DNA of 64,000 nucleotides from Hydrogenophaga sp. 2FB (GTDB lineage: Bacteria > Pseudomonadota > Gammaproteobacteria > Burkholderiales > Burkholderiaceae_C), in NCBI RefSeq assembly GCF_005503365.1, contig NZ_SCML01000025.1:29246-93245 (forward strand), written 5' to 3'. The position numbers and the translations under genes are program-made. Each line of letters opens with the position of its first letter. Position 1 is the stretch's first letter. This document shows, piece after piece, positions 55,486 through 63,890 of the stretch. A model generated the notes under the pieces. That model had not been told where the DNA came from. It did not search any database and was given only the letters and a program-made list of their open reading frames with translations.

Positions 55486-56182
55486 CGGCGTTCTCCGGGT
55501 TCCAGGGGGTGTCCATGCCGAGGTTGCCGACGGCGCGCGCCCAGCGTTTTTCGATCGTGGCGTCCACGCCCATGGTGGGCGATTCGATCAGGCAGCCACC
55601 GGGGCTGATGGCCGCGTCGGCGATGAATTCGGCCGGGTGGTTGCCCATGTTTTCCTGCAACGCGCCTTGCATCATGGCGAGGTCGCCGGGGTTCATGCGC
55701 ACGGTGGCGGGCTGGCCGTCGTCCACCAACTGGCCCAGGGCTTCGGCGATCACCGGCTTCAGGTGCTCTGTGTCGCCCTTGAGTTCCTGGCGCACCACCT
55801 GGCGCGCGAGGTCGCAGGCCAGTTCGAGGATCTGGTGCGAAATCTTGGCTTCGCTTTTCTTGAGGTGGTCGCGCGTGTTGTGCAGCAGTTGCGCCATGCG
55901 CACGGCGGTTTCTTCGGCCGTCTTGCGCACCGTGGCTTCGAGTGCGTCGCGCACTTCCTGGCCCCCGGCATCGCGACCGCGCGCGAAGCCTTCGGCATAC
56001 GACTGCTGGCGCGCTTCCTGCAGCACCTCGGAGGTCACGCCTTCGCTGGCGGCGCCTTCGGGTGTGGCGGGCTTGGGTGTGTCGTCGCTGCCGTCGACCG
56101 CGGAGAAGTGCCAGGCGGCGACGCCGGCGATTTCCTCGCGCGGGATGAAGCGGGAATGGGGGTTGGGTTTATTGGAAGCCAT
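55478..56182 (-). CDS. fliH: Flagellar assembly protein FliH
   Basis: Regulator of the FliI ATPase; 234 residues. It has a low-complexity N-terminus, a central coiled coil ([40 protein letters not shown]), and the conserved C-terminal part [20 protein letters not shown] and [20 protein letters not shown]. It lies 11 bases downstream of fliG in the standard order. Confidence 0.95.
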   Translation of the reverse strand: MASNKPNPHSRFIPREEIAGVAAWHFSAVDGSDDTPKPATPEGAASEGVTSEVLQEARQQSYAEGFARGRDAGGQEVRDALEATVRKTAEETAVRMAQLLHNTRDHLKKSEAKISHQILELACDLARQVVRQELKGDTEHLKPVIAEALGQLVDDGQPATVRMNPGDLAMMQGALQENMGNHPAEFIADAAISPGGCLIESPTMGVDATIEKRWARAVGNLGMDTPWNPENADV

Positions 56183-56193
56183 GTGGATTCACT

Positions 56194-57192
56194 TCAAACA
56201 AAAGCCTCGTCTTCGCCGCCGCCCATGATCACGATCTGGCCTTCGTCCGAGAGACGGCGAACGATCTTGAGAATTTCCTTCTGCTGCGCTTCCACTTCCG
56301 ACAGGCGCACCGGGCCGCGCGATTCGAGGTCTTCGCGCAGCGCCTCGGACGCGCGGCTGGACATGTTGCCCAGCACGAGTTCGCGCAGTTCGTTGGTGGC
56401 GCCCTTGAGCGCGATCACCAGCGAATCGGTGGCCACTTCCTTGAGCACCATCTGCACCGACTTGCCGTCGAGCTTGAGCAGGTCCTCGAAGGTGAACATC
56501 TTGTCCATGATCTTCTGCGCCAGGTCGGCGTCGAACTCGCGGATCGATTCGATCACCGAGGTCTCGATCTGCGTGCCCATCATGTTGATGATCTCGGCGG
56601 CGGTTTTCACGCCGCCCATGGAGGTCTTGCGGATCTTGTCGCCGCCGGCCAGCACCTTGTAGAGCACCTCGTTGAGGTCCTTGAGCGCGGTCGGCTGAAT
56701 GCCTTCGAGCGTGGCGATGCGCAGCATCACCTCGTTGCGCGTGCGCTCGGTGAAGTTCTTGAGCACGCCGGCGGTCTGGTCCGATTCGAGGTGCACCAGG
56801 ATCGCGGCCACGATCTGCGGGTGTTCGTTGCGCAGCAGCTCGGCGATGGACAGCGGGTCCATCCACTTCAGGCTCTCGATGCCCGACACATCGCCGCCTT
56901 GCAGGATGCGGTCGATCAGCAACGACGCCTTGTCTTCGCCCAGCGCGCGCTTGAGCACGGCGCGCACGTAGTTGTCGGTGTCGGACACCAGCAGGCTCTG
57001 CGACGAGGCGGCGTTGGTGAATTTCTGCATCACCTGGTCCACGCGCTCGTGCGAGACCGCGCGCGTCTTGGCGATGGTCTCGCCCAGCTTCTGCACTTCC
57101 TTCGGGCTGAGGTGCTTGAACACCTCGGCCGCTTCCTCTTCGCCCAGCGACATGAGAAAGATCGCTGCGTCCTGAATGCCCTGGTCTTCCAT
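56194..57192 (-). CDS. fliG: Flagellar motor switch protein FliG
   Basis: Rotor protein of 332 residues that contacts the stator and FliM. LMSLGEEEAAEVFKHLSPKE is at the N-terminus, the EHPQ motif (RNEHPQIVAAILVHLESDQT) near 125, and the C-terminal torque helix VMFTFEDLLKLDGKSVQMVL-like segment with charged residues near 250-290. Length and order are normal. It follows fliF by 21 bases. Confidence 0.97.
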   Translation of the reverse strand: MEDQGIQDAAIFLMSLGEEEAAEVFKHLSPKEVQKLGETIAKTRAVSHERVDQVMQKFTNAASSQSLLVSDTDNYVRAVLKRALGEDKASLLIDRILQGGDVSGIESLKWMDPLSIAELLRNEHPQIVAAILVHLESDQTAGVLKNFTERTRNEVMLRIATLEGIQPTALKDLNEVLYKVLAGGDKIRKTSMGGVKTAAEIINMMGTQIETSVIESIREFDADLAQKIMDKMFTFEDLLKLDGKSVQMVLKEVATDSLVIALKGATNELRELVLGNMSSRASEALREDLESRGPVRLSEVEAQQKEILKIVRRLSDEGQIVIMGGGEDEAFV

Positions 57193-57213
57193 GATCTTGT
57201 TTCCTGTGCGCGG

Positions 57214-58911
57214 TCAGGCTGGGGATTCGCCGTTGACCCAGCCTTTGACGATGTTCGCCACGGCCATGGGGTTTTCGAGCGCCAACCGTTTGGCGTCGGC
57301 GATGCGTTGGGATTCGGGGGTCGGCTCGTTGCTGGGCATGGGCAGGCCGGGGCGCTCGGGCGCTTCGTTCAGCACCGCGCTGAGCGGTTGCACCTCGGTG
57401 TTGTCCAGGCGGCGCGGGGCCGGCGACTTCATCAGCTTGAGGCCCGGGCGCACCATGCCCATGAGCAACAGCAGGCCCAGGCCGACCACGCCGATGGGCC
57501 AGGCCAGGCTGCGCAGCGTGTCCTGGTTGGCGGGCTGCTGCCACCAGGCGGCTTCGCTGGCCTCGCTGCTCTTCTCGATGTTGAAGGCGGCGTTGACCAC
57601 GTTCACCGAATCGCCACGGTCGCGGTTGAAGCCGATGGTCTCGCGCACCAGCGCGGTCATCTGCTCGAGCTGCTCCGGCGGGATGGCCGTGGTGGTTTCC
57701 TTGCCGTTCTTGTCCACCGTGGTGCGGTGGTTGATCACCACCGCCGCGCTCAGGCGCTTGACCTGGCCGCTGGATTCGCGCACCACCTTCACCGTCTTGT
57801 CGACCTCGTAGTTCACCACCGACTCGCGGCGCGAGTTGCCGGGCTTGTCGGTGCTGCCCTGCGCGGGCACGCCCACCGGGGCGGCCGCGCCGTTGATCGG
57901 CGCGGTGCCGGTGGCCGGTGGCTGGTTGCTCACCGCGCCGGGCACGCCCGAGGGCTGGGGGCGCGGGCCGCTGCCGTCTTCCACGGTTTGCTGGCTGCGC
58001 ACGGTGGCCACGGCGTCGGCGCCCTGGTTCGGGCGGTGCTGTTCGCTGGTGGATTCGATCTGCGAGAAGTCGACCTCGGCGCTGACCTGCGCCTTGACGT
58101 TGTTGCGGCCCACCAGCGGCTCCAGCATGTCCATGATGCGGCGGGTGTAGAGCTGTTCGAGCTGCTGCACATACTGCAGCTTCTGCGTGTCCGCGCCCTG
58201 GGCCTGGCCATCGGGCGGGTTGGACAGCAGGGTGCCCGCGTCGTCGACGATGCTCACCGCCTTGGGGTTCATCTCGGGCACGCTGGACGCCACCAGGTGC
58301 ACGATGCCGGCGACCTGCGCGCGGTCCAGCGTGCGCCCGGCGTGCAGCGTGAGCAGCACCGAGGCGCTGGGTTTCTGCTGTTCGCGGAAGAAGCCGTTCT
58401 GGTTCGGCAGCGCCAGGTGCACGCGCGCCGAGGCGACGGAGGAGAGCGACTGGATCGAGCGGGTGAGCTCGCCTTCGAGCCCGCGCTGGAAGGTCAGGCG
58501 TTCCTGGAACTGCGTCATGCCGAAGCGGTTGGCTTCCATCAGCTCGAAGCCGGTGACCGAGCCCTTGGGCAGGCCTTGCGAGGCCAGGCGCAGGCGCGTG
58601 TCGTGCACCTTGTCGGCCGGCACCAGGATGGCCTGGCCGCCCTCGGCGTGTTTGTAGGGCACGTTCATTTGCGAGAGCTGGGCCACGACGGCGCCGCCGT
58701 CCTTGTCGCCCAGGTTGGCGTAGAGCACGCGCCATTCGGGCTGGCGGCCCATGAAGAAGAACGCCAGGGCCAAGGCGACCAGGGCCAGCGCGCCCAGGCC
58801 GAGCTTGATCTTCTGCGCCTGGTCCATGCGCGCAAAACCATCACCGAAGGCACTGCGGGGTTTCGCGGTGGTCGGTGTGATGTCCAGTTCGGCGACGGCG
58901 GTGGTGCTCAT
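57214..58911 (-). CDS. fliF: Flagellar MS-ring protein FliF
   Basis: MS-ring subunit of 565 residues with two membrane helices, LGLGALALVALALAFFFMG near residue 35 and WPIGVVGLGLLLLMGMVRPG near 465. The periplasmic ring domains between them include RLALASQGLPKGSV-like and QRGLEGELTRSIQSLSSVAS, ARVHLALPNQNGFFREQQKP. The FliG-binding tail (RIADAKRLALENPMAVANIV) closes it. ATG 58911 starts MSTTAVAELDI; a longer form to 58941 is possible. First of the fliF-fliR operon, divergent from fliE. Confidence 0.96.
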   Translation of the reverse strand: MSTTAVAELDITPTTAKPRSAFGDGFARMDQAQKIKLGLGALALVALALAFFFMGRQPEWRVLYANLGDKDGGAVVAQLSQMNVPYKHAEGGQAILVPADKVHDTRLRLASQGLPKGSVTGFELMEANRFGMTQFQERLTFQRGLEGELTRSIQSLSSVASARVHLALPNQNGFFREQQKPSASVLLTLHAGRTLDRAQVAGIVHLVASSVPEMNPKAVSIVDDAGTLLSNPPDGQAQGADTQKLQYVQQLEQLYTRRIMDMLEPLVGRNNVKAQVSAEVDFSQIESTSEQHRPNQGADAVATVRSQQTVEDGSGPRPQPSGVPGAVSNQPPATGTAPINGAAAPVGVPAQGSTDKPGNSRRESVVNYEVDKTVKVVRESSGQVKRLSAAVVINHRTTVDKNGKETTTAIPPEQLEQMTALVRETIGFNRDRGDSVNVVNAAFNIEKSSEASEAAWWQQPANQDTLRSLAWPIGVVGLGLLLLMGMVRPGLKLMKSPAPRRLDNTEVQPLSAVLNEAPERPGLPMPSNEPTPESQRIADAKRLALENPMAVANIVKGWVNGESPA

Positions 58912-59091
58912 GGCATGGCGTTCGGTAGAGGGTCGGGTCACAGGGACGATGCCCCTTGTGCGGTCGATTATTCGATCCCGGTGCCCACGCCATAGCCATG
59001 AAAAGGCGGGCGTTTGTGCCCTTATTCCCGGCCCGCCAGGGCAGGGCGGCCCCTAGCATCAGCGCATTCGTTTTCTTGGAAGGAGTCCGCC
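58912..59091. promoter_or_regulatory. fliE-fliF divergent promoter region
   Basis: The 180-base gap contains CATGAAAAG (58997-59005), GCGGGCGTTTG (59006-59016) and CTTATT (59021-59026), words also found upstream of fliL. AAGGAG (59081 region) is the fliE ribosome site. A palindromic TCGATTATTCGA lies near 58963-58974. Flagellar class II control is expected; the exact promoter cannot be fixed from sequence. Confidence 0.4.
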
Positions 59092-59406
59092 ATGGACATG
59101 CGCATTTCCCCTCTCGCCAGCCAGGCTCTCAACGGCATCGGCCAGGCCGCCCTGAAGCGCCCGGGCGCCGCAGGCGGCGTGGAATCCGGTTTTGCCGCGA
59201 ACTTCAAGACCGCGCTCAAGGAGGTCAGCGCTTCGCAGGAAGAGGCTTCGCGCCTGCAGACCCAGGTGCAACTGGGCAACCCCAAGGTGAGCCTGGAAGA
59301 AACCATGCTCGCCATGCAGAAGGCCCAGGTTGGCTTCCAGGCCACGCTGCACGTGCGCAACCGCATGGTCCAGGCGTACAGCGACATCATGAACATGAGT
59401 GTGTGA
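59092..59406 (+). CDS. fliE: Flagellar hook-basal body protein FliE
   Basis: MS-ring/rod junction protein of 104 residues. NFKTALKEVSASQEEASRLQ and the conserved C-terminus NPKVSLEETMLAMQKAQVGF, RNRMVQAYSDIMNMSV are typical. AAGGAG lies upstream of ATG 59092. It is divergent from fliF and stands alone. Confidence 0.96.
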   Translation: MDMRISPLASQALNGIGQAALKRPGAAGGVESGFAANFKTALKEVSASQEEASRLQTQVQLGNPKVSLEETMLAMQKAQVGFQATLHVRNRMVQAYSDIMNMSV

Positions 59407-59558
59407 CGCGCCGCAAGGAGGCGTTTGCCATCGCGTCCAGCACCACCGCGGTGTTGACCCTGTCCGCTGGGTTCCGAGGCCGCTGATCCACTACCATCGG
59501 TCGCCAGGCGGCCTCTTCGTGGCCTCCATGTTGTCAACCATGAAGGACCGGAGAGGAT

Positions 59559-60227
59559 ATGACCAGACTGCTGCGTTGCCTGTTGTTGGCCGTTGTTGCG
59601 CTCGGGGTGCTTGCCGGGTGTGCGTCCAAAAGCGTGCCCAAGGATTTTTCGCTCGACGCGGCCAAGGGATCGGGCATGGTGGTGTTTTCCGTCTCGCACG
59701 ACCTCGCGGGCGGACGTGGCGCCAAAGCCATTTTCTATTTCAACGGGGGACCGACAGCCACCAACGGCCACTACGTCTTTTCCCTGCAGGACGTGATGGG
59801 CGTGCCCACGGGCAGCGACTTCGAGGATTCCTATGGCAGGCTTTATGCGCTGTCCCTGCCTGCTGACCACCACGCGGTCACCGGTTGGCAGATCACCAAT
59901 GGCACCGGGCTGAGGATCACGTCAAAGGCAGAGCCGGTGCCGCTGGGTTTTGATCTGGCCCCGGGCGAGGTCAAGTACATCGGCAACCTGCACGCCGCGC
60001 TGGCGACCGGCAAGAACATCTTCCGCGTCACCATCGTCGGCAACGGCTATCCCGAGGTCAAGGACCAGCGGGAGCGCGACCTGTCGCTGTTCGAAGAGCA
60101 GTTCCCGCAATTCAAGGGAAGGGCGGTCATCGGTCTGCTCAAGCAGGGGCCCTGGGTTCCCGATACCGAGACTGTGCGCAGGCTGCAGCCGCAACCGCCC
60201 GTGGTGATGCCCGCTGGCATGAAGTAG
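59559..60227 (+). CDS. Putative lipoprotein of unknown function
   Basis: Protein of 222 residues with a lipoprotein signal: RLLRCLLLAVVALGVLAGC, lipobox LAGC with Cys near residue 21. The mature part is mainly beta-strand-like (GSGMVVFSVSHDLAGGRGAK, HYVFSLQDVMGVPTGSDFED) and ends in a helix (ERDLSLFEEQFPQFKGRAVI). GGAGAGGAT is close to ATG 59559. I recognise no family. It sits between fliE and fliT but is not a known flagellar gene. Membrane anchoring is likely. Confidence 0.75.
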   Translation: MTRLLRCLLLAVVALGVLAGCASKSVPKDFSLDAAKGSGMVVFSVSHDLAGGRGAKAIFYFNGGPTATNGHYVFSLQDVMGVPTGSDFEDSYGRLYALSLPADHHAVTGWQITNGTGLRITSKAEPVPLGFDLAPGEVKYIGNLHAALATGKNIFRVTIVGNGYPEVKDQRERDLSLFEEQFPQFKGRAVIGLLKQGPWVPDTETVRRLQPQPPVVMPAGMK

Positions 60228-60263
60228 GGCCGCTGTGCCCGCGAGGCGCGCCCCGTGGGTTGT

Positions 60264-60566
60264 TCAGTGCATCGGGGCCGGGCTGCCTTTGTCGATCAGC
60301 TGCGCCAGGTCGTTGAGCCAGGGCTCGGCCAGGCAACGGATCTCGGCGTCGGTGCGCAGGATGCGCTGCATGATCTTCGTCTTTTCCTTGCGCTCGTCGG
60401 GGCCGAGTTCACCCGTCTTGGCCTTGTAGCGCAGCTGCGCGATCAGCACCGCGCACGCGCTTTCCAGGCGCACCACCTCGTCCCAGTTTTCGCCCTGCGC
60501 CGCCACCAGCATCTGCCGGCTGGCGTTCTCGATCGCCTTGTAGTAGTCGAGCAAACCGTGTTCCAT
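60264..60566 (-). CDS. fliT: Flagellar protein FliT
   Basis: Small helical export chaperone of 100 residues (YKAIENASRQMLVAAQGENW, DEVVRLESACAVLIAQLRYK, ILRTDAEIRCLAEPWLNDLA), as FliT (chaperone for FliD). It follows fliS with a one-base gap. FliT is weakly conserved; the position supports the call. Confidence 0.85.
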   Translation of the reverse strand: MEHGLLDYYKAIENASRQMLVAAQGENWDEVVRLESACAVLIAQLRYKAKTGELGPDERKEKTKIMQRILRTDAEIRCLAEPWLNDLAQLIDKGSPAPMH

Positions 60567-60567
60567 G

Positions 60568-60981
60568 TCAAGCTCCCAGTGATGCGCCCTCGGCGCGCAT
60601 CTGCTTCCACGAATCGGCCAGGGGCTCGATGAGGCCGAGCACCTCGCGGATGGGGGCGGCGTCGTTGCGCAGATTCGCCAGCGTCAGGCGCTGGATGCTG
60701 TAGTCGTACAGGGCCTTCAGGTTGGCCGCGAGTTGCCCGCCTTCCTTCAGGTTCAGGCCGGCCTTGAGGCCTTCTTCCATGATGCGGATCGACTTGCCGA
60801 TGGCCATGCCCTTGGCCGCCACGTCCTGGCGCTCCAGGGCGCCGCGCGCCAGGTTCAGGCTCTGGATCAAGGCCTCGAACAGCATGCTGACCAGCGTGTG
60901 CGGGTCGGCCGTTTGCACGCCGGTGTCGACGGCAACACGTTTGTAGGTGGAAGCGGCGCGGGTGTTGACAGAGGTGAACAT
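60568..60981 (-). CDS. fliS: Flagellin chaperone FliS
   Basis: Flagellin export chaperone of 137 residues: ASTYKRVAVDTGVQTADPHT, LVSMLFEALIQSLNLARGAL, GKSIRIMEEGLKAGLNLKEG, NLKALYDYSIQRLTLANLRN. ATG 60981 (CAGGAACCCAAGCC before it) gives the family's start. An in-frame ATG at 61077 has an AAAGGA site and would add 32 residues. The gene lies directly after the flagellin terminator, with no fliD between. Confidence 0.92.
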   Translation of the reverse strand: MFTSVNTRAASTYKRVAVDTGVQTADPHTLVSMLFEALIQSLNLARGALERQDVAAKGMAIGKSIRIMEEGLKAGLNLKEGGQLAANLKALYDYSIQRLTLANLRNDAAPIREVLGLIEPLADSWKQMRAEGASLGA

Positions 60982-61133
60982 GGCTTGGGTTCCTGCTGTG
61001 GTCTGATACCTTTCTGTATCGGCACTCGGCGGCAGGTCTGTAGGCATGAGCGGTGCCATTTGAGGGGCGAAGTCCATGCTTTACATCCTTTGACGAACCG
61101 ACCGCATGGCGTGCGCTGAAGGTCTGGAAAAAG

Positions 61134-61173
61134 CGAAAAAAGGCGGTTGCACGGCTTTCACCGCGCAACCGCC
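61134..61173 (-). terminator. Intrinsic terminator of flagellin gene 1
   Basis: Read on the - strand, GGCGGTTGCGCGG pairs with CCGTGCAACCGCC across a TGAAAG loop (arms 61173-61161 and 61154-61142, one mismatch), then a run of T. It is virtually identical to the terminator of the second flagellin gene. Confidence 0.9.
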
Positions 61174-61201
61174 TCGTGGGGCGATGCCTGGAAGGGATCG
61201 A

Positions 61202-62377
61202 TCAGCGCAGCAGCGACAGCACGCCTTGAGCGCCCTGGTTGGCCTGGGCCACCATGGCGGTGCCGGCCTGCTGCAGGATCTGCGCGCGCGACAGGTTCGA
61301 CGTTTCCTTGGCGAAGTCGGCGTCGACGATGCGGCCACGGGCGGCGGAGATGTTCTCGCCGGTGATCTGGATGTTGGCCACGGCGTTCTCGAAGCGGCTT
61401 TGCAGGGCGCCGAGGTCGGCGCGCGAGCTGTTGATCGAGTTGATCGCCTTGTCGATCACCTGCAGGGCCTTCTGTGCGTCGCCGAAGCTGTTCACGTTGA
61501 TGCCCGACAGCGTGACGAGCGTGCCGGGAGGCGCGGTGTCGGCAGGCGCGCCGGTCGTGGCGGCGGTGAAGCCAGCACCGAAGTCGGTGGCGGCGGTCAG
61601 GTCGCGGCTGGAGAAGATCTCGTAGCCACCCGCGGTCAGTTCGCGGGCGAACACGCCGGTGTCGGAGGACTTGGCGTTGATCGCGTCCACCACCTGCGTG
61701 GTGCGTTGGGCGGCGGTGGTGGAGGCGGCGATGCCACCCAGCGCCACGTCCACGCCGGCGGCGTTCTTGATGGTCCAGCCCGCGGTGCCGGCCGGGATGG
61801 CGGCGTTGGCGGCGGTGGACGGTGCGGCGATGGTGGCCACGAAGTGTTCGGTGGCGGAGAGCTGGCCCAGGGACGTGGACTTGGCGCTGACGATGGAGTC
61901 GATGGCGATGCCTTCACCGGCGTTGGCGCCGACCTGGAAGGTGGCGTTGGCGAACGAACCGTCGAGCAGCTTGGTGCCGTTGAAGGAGGTCGTGCCCGCC
62001 ACGCGGTCGATTTCCTTGCTGAGCTGCGTCACTTCGGCTTGCAGGGCCGTGCGGTCGCTGCTGTTGTTCGAGGCGTTGGCCGATTGCACGGCGAGTTCGC
62101 GCATGCGCTGCAGCATGTCGCCGACCTTGCCCAGCGCGCCTTCAGCGGTCTGCGCCAGCGAGATGCCGTCGTTGGCGTTGCGGGCGGCGACGTTGAGGCC
62201 GCGCACTTGCGCGTTCATGCGCTCGGAGATCGCCAGGCCGGCGGCGTCGTCCTTGGCGCTGTTGACGCGCAGGCCCGAGGACAGGCGCTGCATGGAGGTG
62301 GCCAACGAAGAAGAGGTGGTGCCCAGGTTGCGCTGGGCGGTCATCGACATCACGTTCGTGTTGATGGTGGTAGACAT
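61202..62377 (-). CDS. fliC: Flagellin (copy 1)
   Basis: Flagellar filament protein of 391 residues. The conserved N-terminal D0/D1 region ([60 protein letters not shown]) and C-terminal region ([40 protein letters not shown]) flank a variable middle of about 130 residues. The two ends are nearly identical to copy 2, and the middle differs. A sigma28-type promoter precedes it at 62458-62484. The message ends in the terminator at 61134-61173. Confidence 0.97.
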   Translation of the reverse strand: MSTTINTNVMSMTAQRNLGTTSSSLATSMQRLSSGLRVNSAKDDAAGLAISERMNAQVRGLNVAARNANDGISLAQTAEGALGKVGDMLQRMRELAVQSANASNNSSDRTALQAEVTQLSKEIDRVAGTTSFNGTKLLDGSFANATFQVGANAGEGIAIDSIVSAKSTSLGQLSATEHFVATIAAPSTAANAAIPAGTAGWTIKNAAGVDVALGGIAASTTAAQRTTQVVDAINAKSSDTGVFARELTAGGYEIFSSRDLTAATDFGAGFTAATTGAPADTAPPGTLVTLSGINVNSFGDAQKALQVIDKAINSINSSRADLGALQSRFENAVANIQITGENISAARGRIVDADFAKETSNLSRAQILQQAGTAMVAQANQGAQGVLSLLR

Positions 62378-62457
62378 GAAAAACTCCTGTTGAGTGGTTG
62401 AGCTGAACTTGTCCGGTTGCCCGGGCCACGAACCCTCAGTGAAGTTCGTTGGACTCT

Positions 62458-62484
62458 ATTTCGGTGGGGTTCGGGGAATCTTTA
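62458..62484 (-). promoter_or_regulatory. Sigma28 promoter of flagellin gene 1
   Basis: On the - strand, TAAA, 15 bases, then ACCGAAAT, matching the sigma28 spacing and most of the -10 CCGA core. It is about 80 bases upstream of the ATG. The leader that follows is shared with copy 2. Confidence 0.65.
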
Positions 62485-62528
62485 GCGTCTTGCGTCTTGC
62501 GAACGCTCATCGATCGATGAACCCAACG

Positions 62529-62565
62529 AAAAAGGCGGTTGCACGGCTTTCACCGCGCAACCGCC
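62529..62565 (-). terminator. Intrinsic terminator of flagellin gene 2
   Basis: The same stem as at 61142-61173 (arms 62565-62553 and 62546-62534), followed by a short T run. It separates the two flagellin transcripts; the next gene's promoter begins about 45 bases further. Confidence 0.88.
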
Positions 62566-62593
62566 TCGTGGGGCGATGCCTGGAAGGGATCGA

Positions 62594-63751
62594 TCAGCGC
62601 AGCAGCGAGAGCACGCCTTGAGCGCCCTGGTTGGCCTGGGCCACCATCGCGGTACCAGCCTGCTGCAGGATCTGCGCGCGCGACAGGTTCGACGTTTCCT
62701 TGGCGAAGTCGGCGTCGACGATGCGGCCACGGGCGGCGGAGATGTTCTCGCCGGTGATCTGGATGTTGGCCACGGCGTTCTCGAAGCGGCTTTGCAGGGC
62801 ACCGAGGTCGGCGCGCGAGCTGTTGATCGAGTTGATCGCCTTGTCGATCACCTTCAGGGCCTTCTGTGCGTCGCCGAAGCTGCTGACGTTGATGTCGTCG
62901 AGCTGGCTGGTGGCGGCCACACCAGGGCCGGCAGGGGCGGCGCCGGTGGTGGCGGCGGTGAAGCCGGCGTTGAAGTCGGCGGCGGCGATGGCGCCTTCGG
63001 AGAACACTTCCCAACCCGTCACGGCGCCGGCGGTGTAGGTGGCGCGGGCGAACACGCCGGTGTCGGAGGACTTGGCGTTGATCGCGTCCACCACTTGCTG
63101 CGAGCGCTCGCCAGCCGACGCGGCGGCGGAGATCGGGCCCAGGGCCACGCCCTTGACCGTCAGCGCACCGGCGGCGATGGCGGCGTTGGCGCCGACCGTG
63201 GTCGTTTGCGTGCCGGCCACGGTGTTGAGCGAGGTGTCGCCCAGCGTGGCGGACTTGGCGCTGACGATGGAGTCGATGGCGATGCCTTCACCGGCGTTGG
63301 CGCCGACCTGGAAGGTGGCGTTGGCGAACGAGCCGTCGAGCAGCTTGGTGCCGTTGAAGGAGGTGGTGTTGGCCACGCGGTCGATTTCCGAGCGCAGCTG
63401 CGTCACTTCGGCCTGCAGGGCGGTGCGGTCGCTGGAGCTGTTGGAGGCGTTGGCCGACTGCACGGCGAGTTCGCGCATGCGCTGCAGCATGTCGCCGACC
63501 TTGCCCAGCGCGCCTTCAGCGGTCTGCGCCAGCGAGATGCCGTCGTTGGCGTTGCGCGAGGCCACGTTGAGGCCGCGCACTTGCGCGTTCATGCGCTCGG
63601 AGATCGCCAGGCCGGCAGCATCGTCCTTGGCGCTGTTGACGCGCAGGCCAGACGAGAGGCGCTGCATGGAGGTGGCCAACGAAGAAGACGTGGTGCCCAG
63701 GTTGCGCTGGGCCGTCATCGACATCACGTTCGTGTTGATGGTGGTAGACAT
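62594..63751 (-). CDS. fliC: Flagellin (copy 2)
   Basis: Second flagellin of 385 residues. The first 170 or so residues differ from copy 1 at only a few sites ([28 protein letters not shown]), and the last 77 residues are identical. The central 135 or so residues are divergent ([20 protein letters not shown] against [20 protein letters not shown]). ATG 63751 follows the same leader and ribosome site as copy 1. A sigma28-type promoter is at 63836-63862. A transposase remnant ends 29 bases further upstream. Confidence 0.97.
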   Translation of the reverse strand: MSTTINTNVMSMTAQRNLGTTSSSLATSMQRLSSGLRVNSAKDDAAGLAISERMNAQVRGLNVASRNANDGISLAQTAEGALGKVGDMLQRMRELAVQSANASNSSSDRTALQAEVTQLRSEIDRVANTTSFNGTKLLDGSFANATFQVGANAGEGIAIDSIVSAKSATLGDTSLNTVAGTQTTTVGANAAIAAGALTVKGVALGPISAAASAGERSQQVVDAINAKSSDTGVFARATYTAGAVTGWEVFSEGAIAAADFNAGFTAATTGAAPAGPGVAATSQLDDINVSSFGDAQKALKVIDKAINSINSSRADLGALQSRFENAVANIQITGENISAARGRIVDADFAKETSNLSRAQILQQAGTAMVAQANQGAQGVLSLLR

Positions 63752-63835
63752 GAAAAACTCCTGTTGAGAGGTTGGGTGAGATGAGCTTGTCCGGTTGCCC
63801 GGGCCACGAACCCTCAGTGAAGTTCGTTGGAATCT

Positions 63836-63862
63836 ATTTCGGAGCCTGGCGGGAATACTTGA
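63836..63862 (-). promoter_or_regulatory. Sigma28 promoter of flagellin gene 2
   Basis: On the - strand, TCAA, 15 bases, then TCCGAAAT. The -10 and leader match those of copy 1; the -35 and spacer differ. It ends 29 bases from the transposase stop codon, so an insertion has landed very near it. Confidence 0.6.
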
Positions 63863-63890
63863 GTGCTTCCACTGCGCCAGAAAAAAAGGT

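Noticed and set aside
56189..58735. Long open - strand frame overlapping fliG and fliF
   Set aside because: It is an out-of-frame shadow of two standard flagellar genes and encodes Arg/Gly/Ala-rich nonsense.
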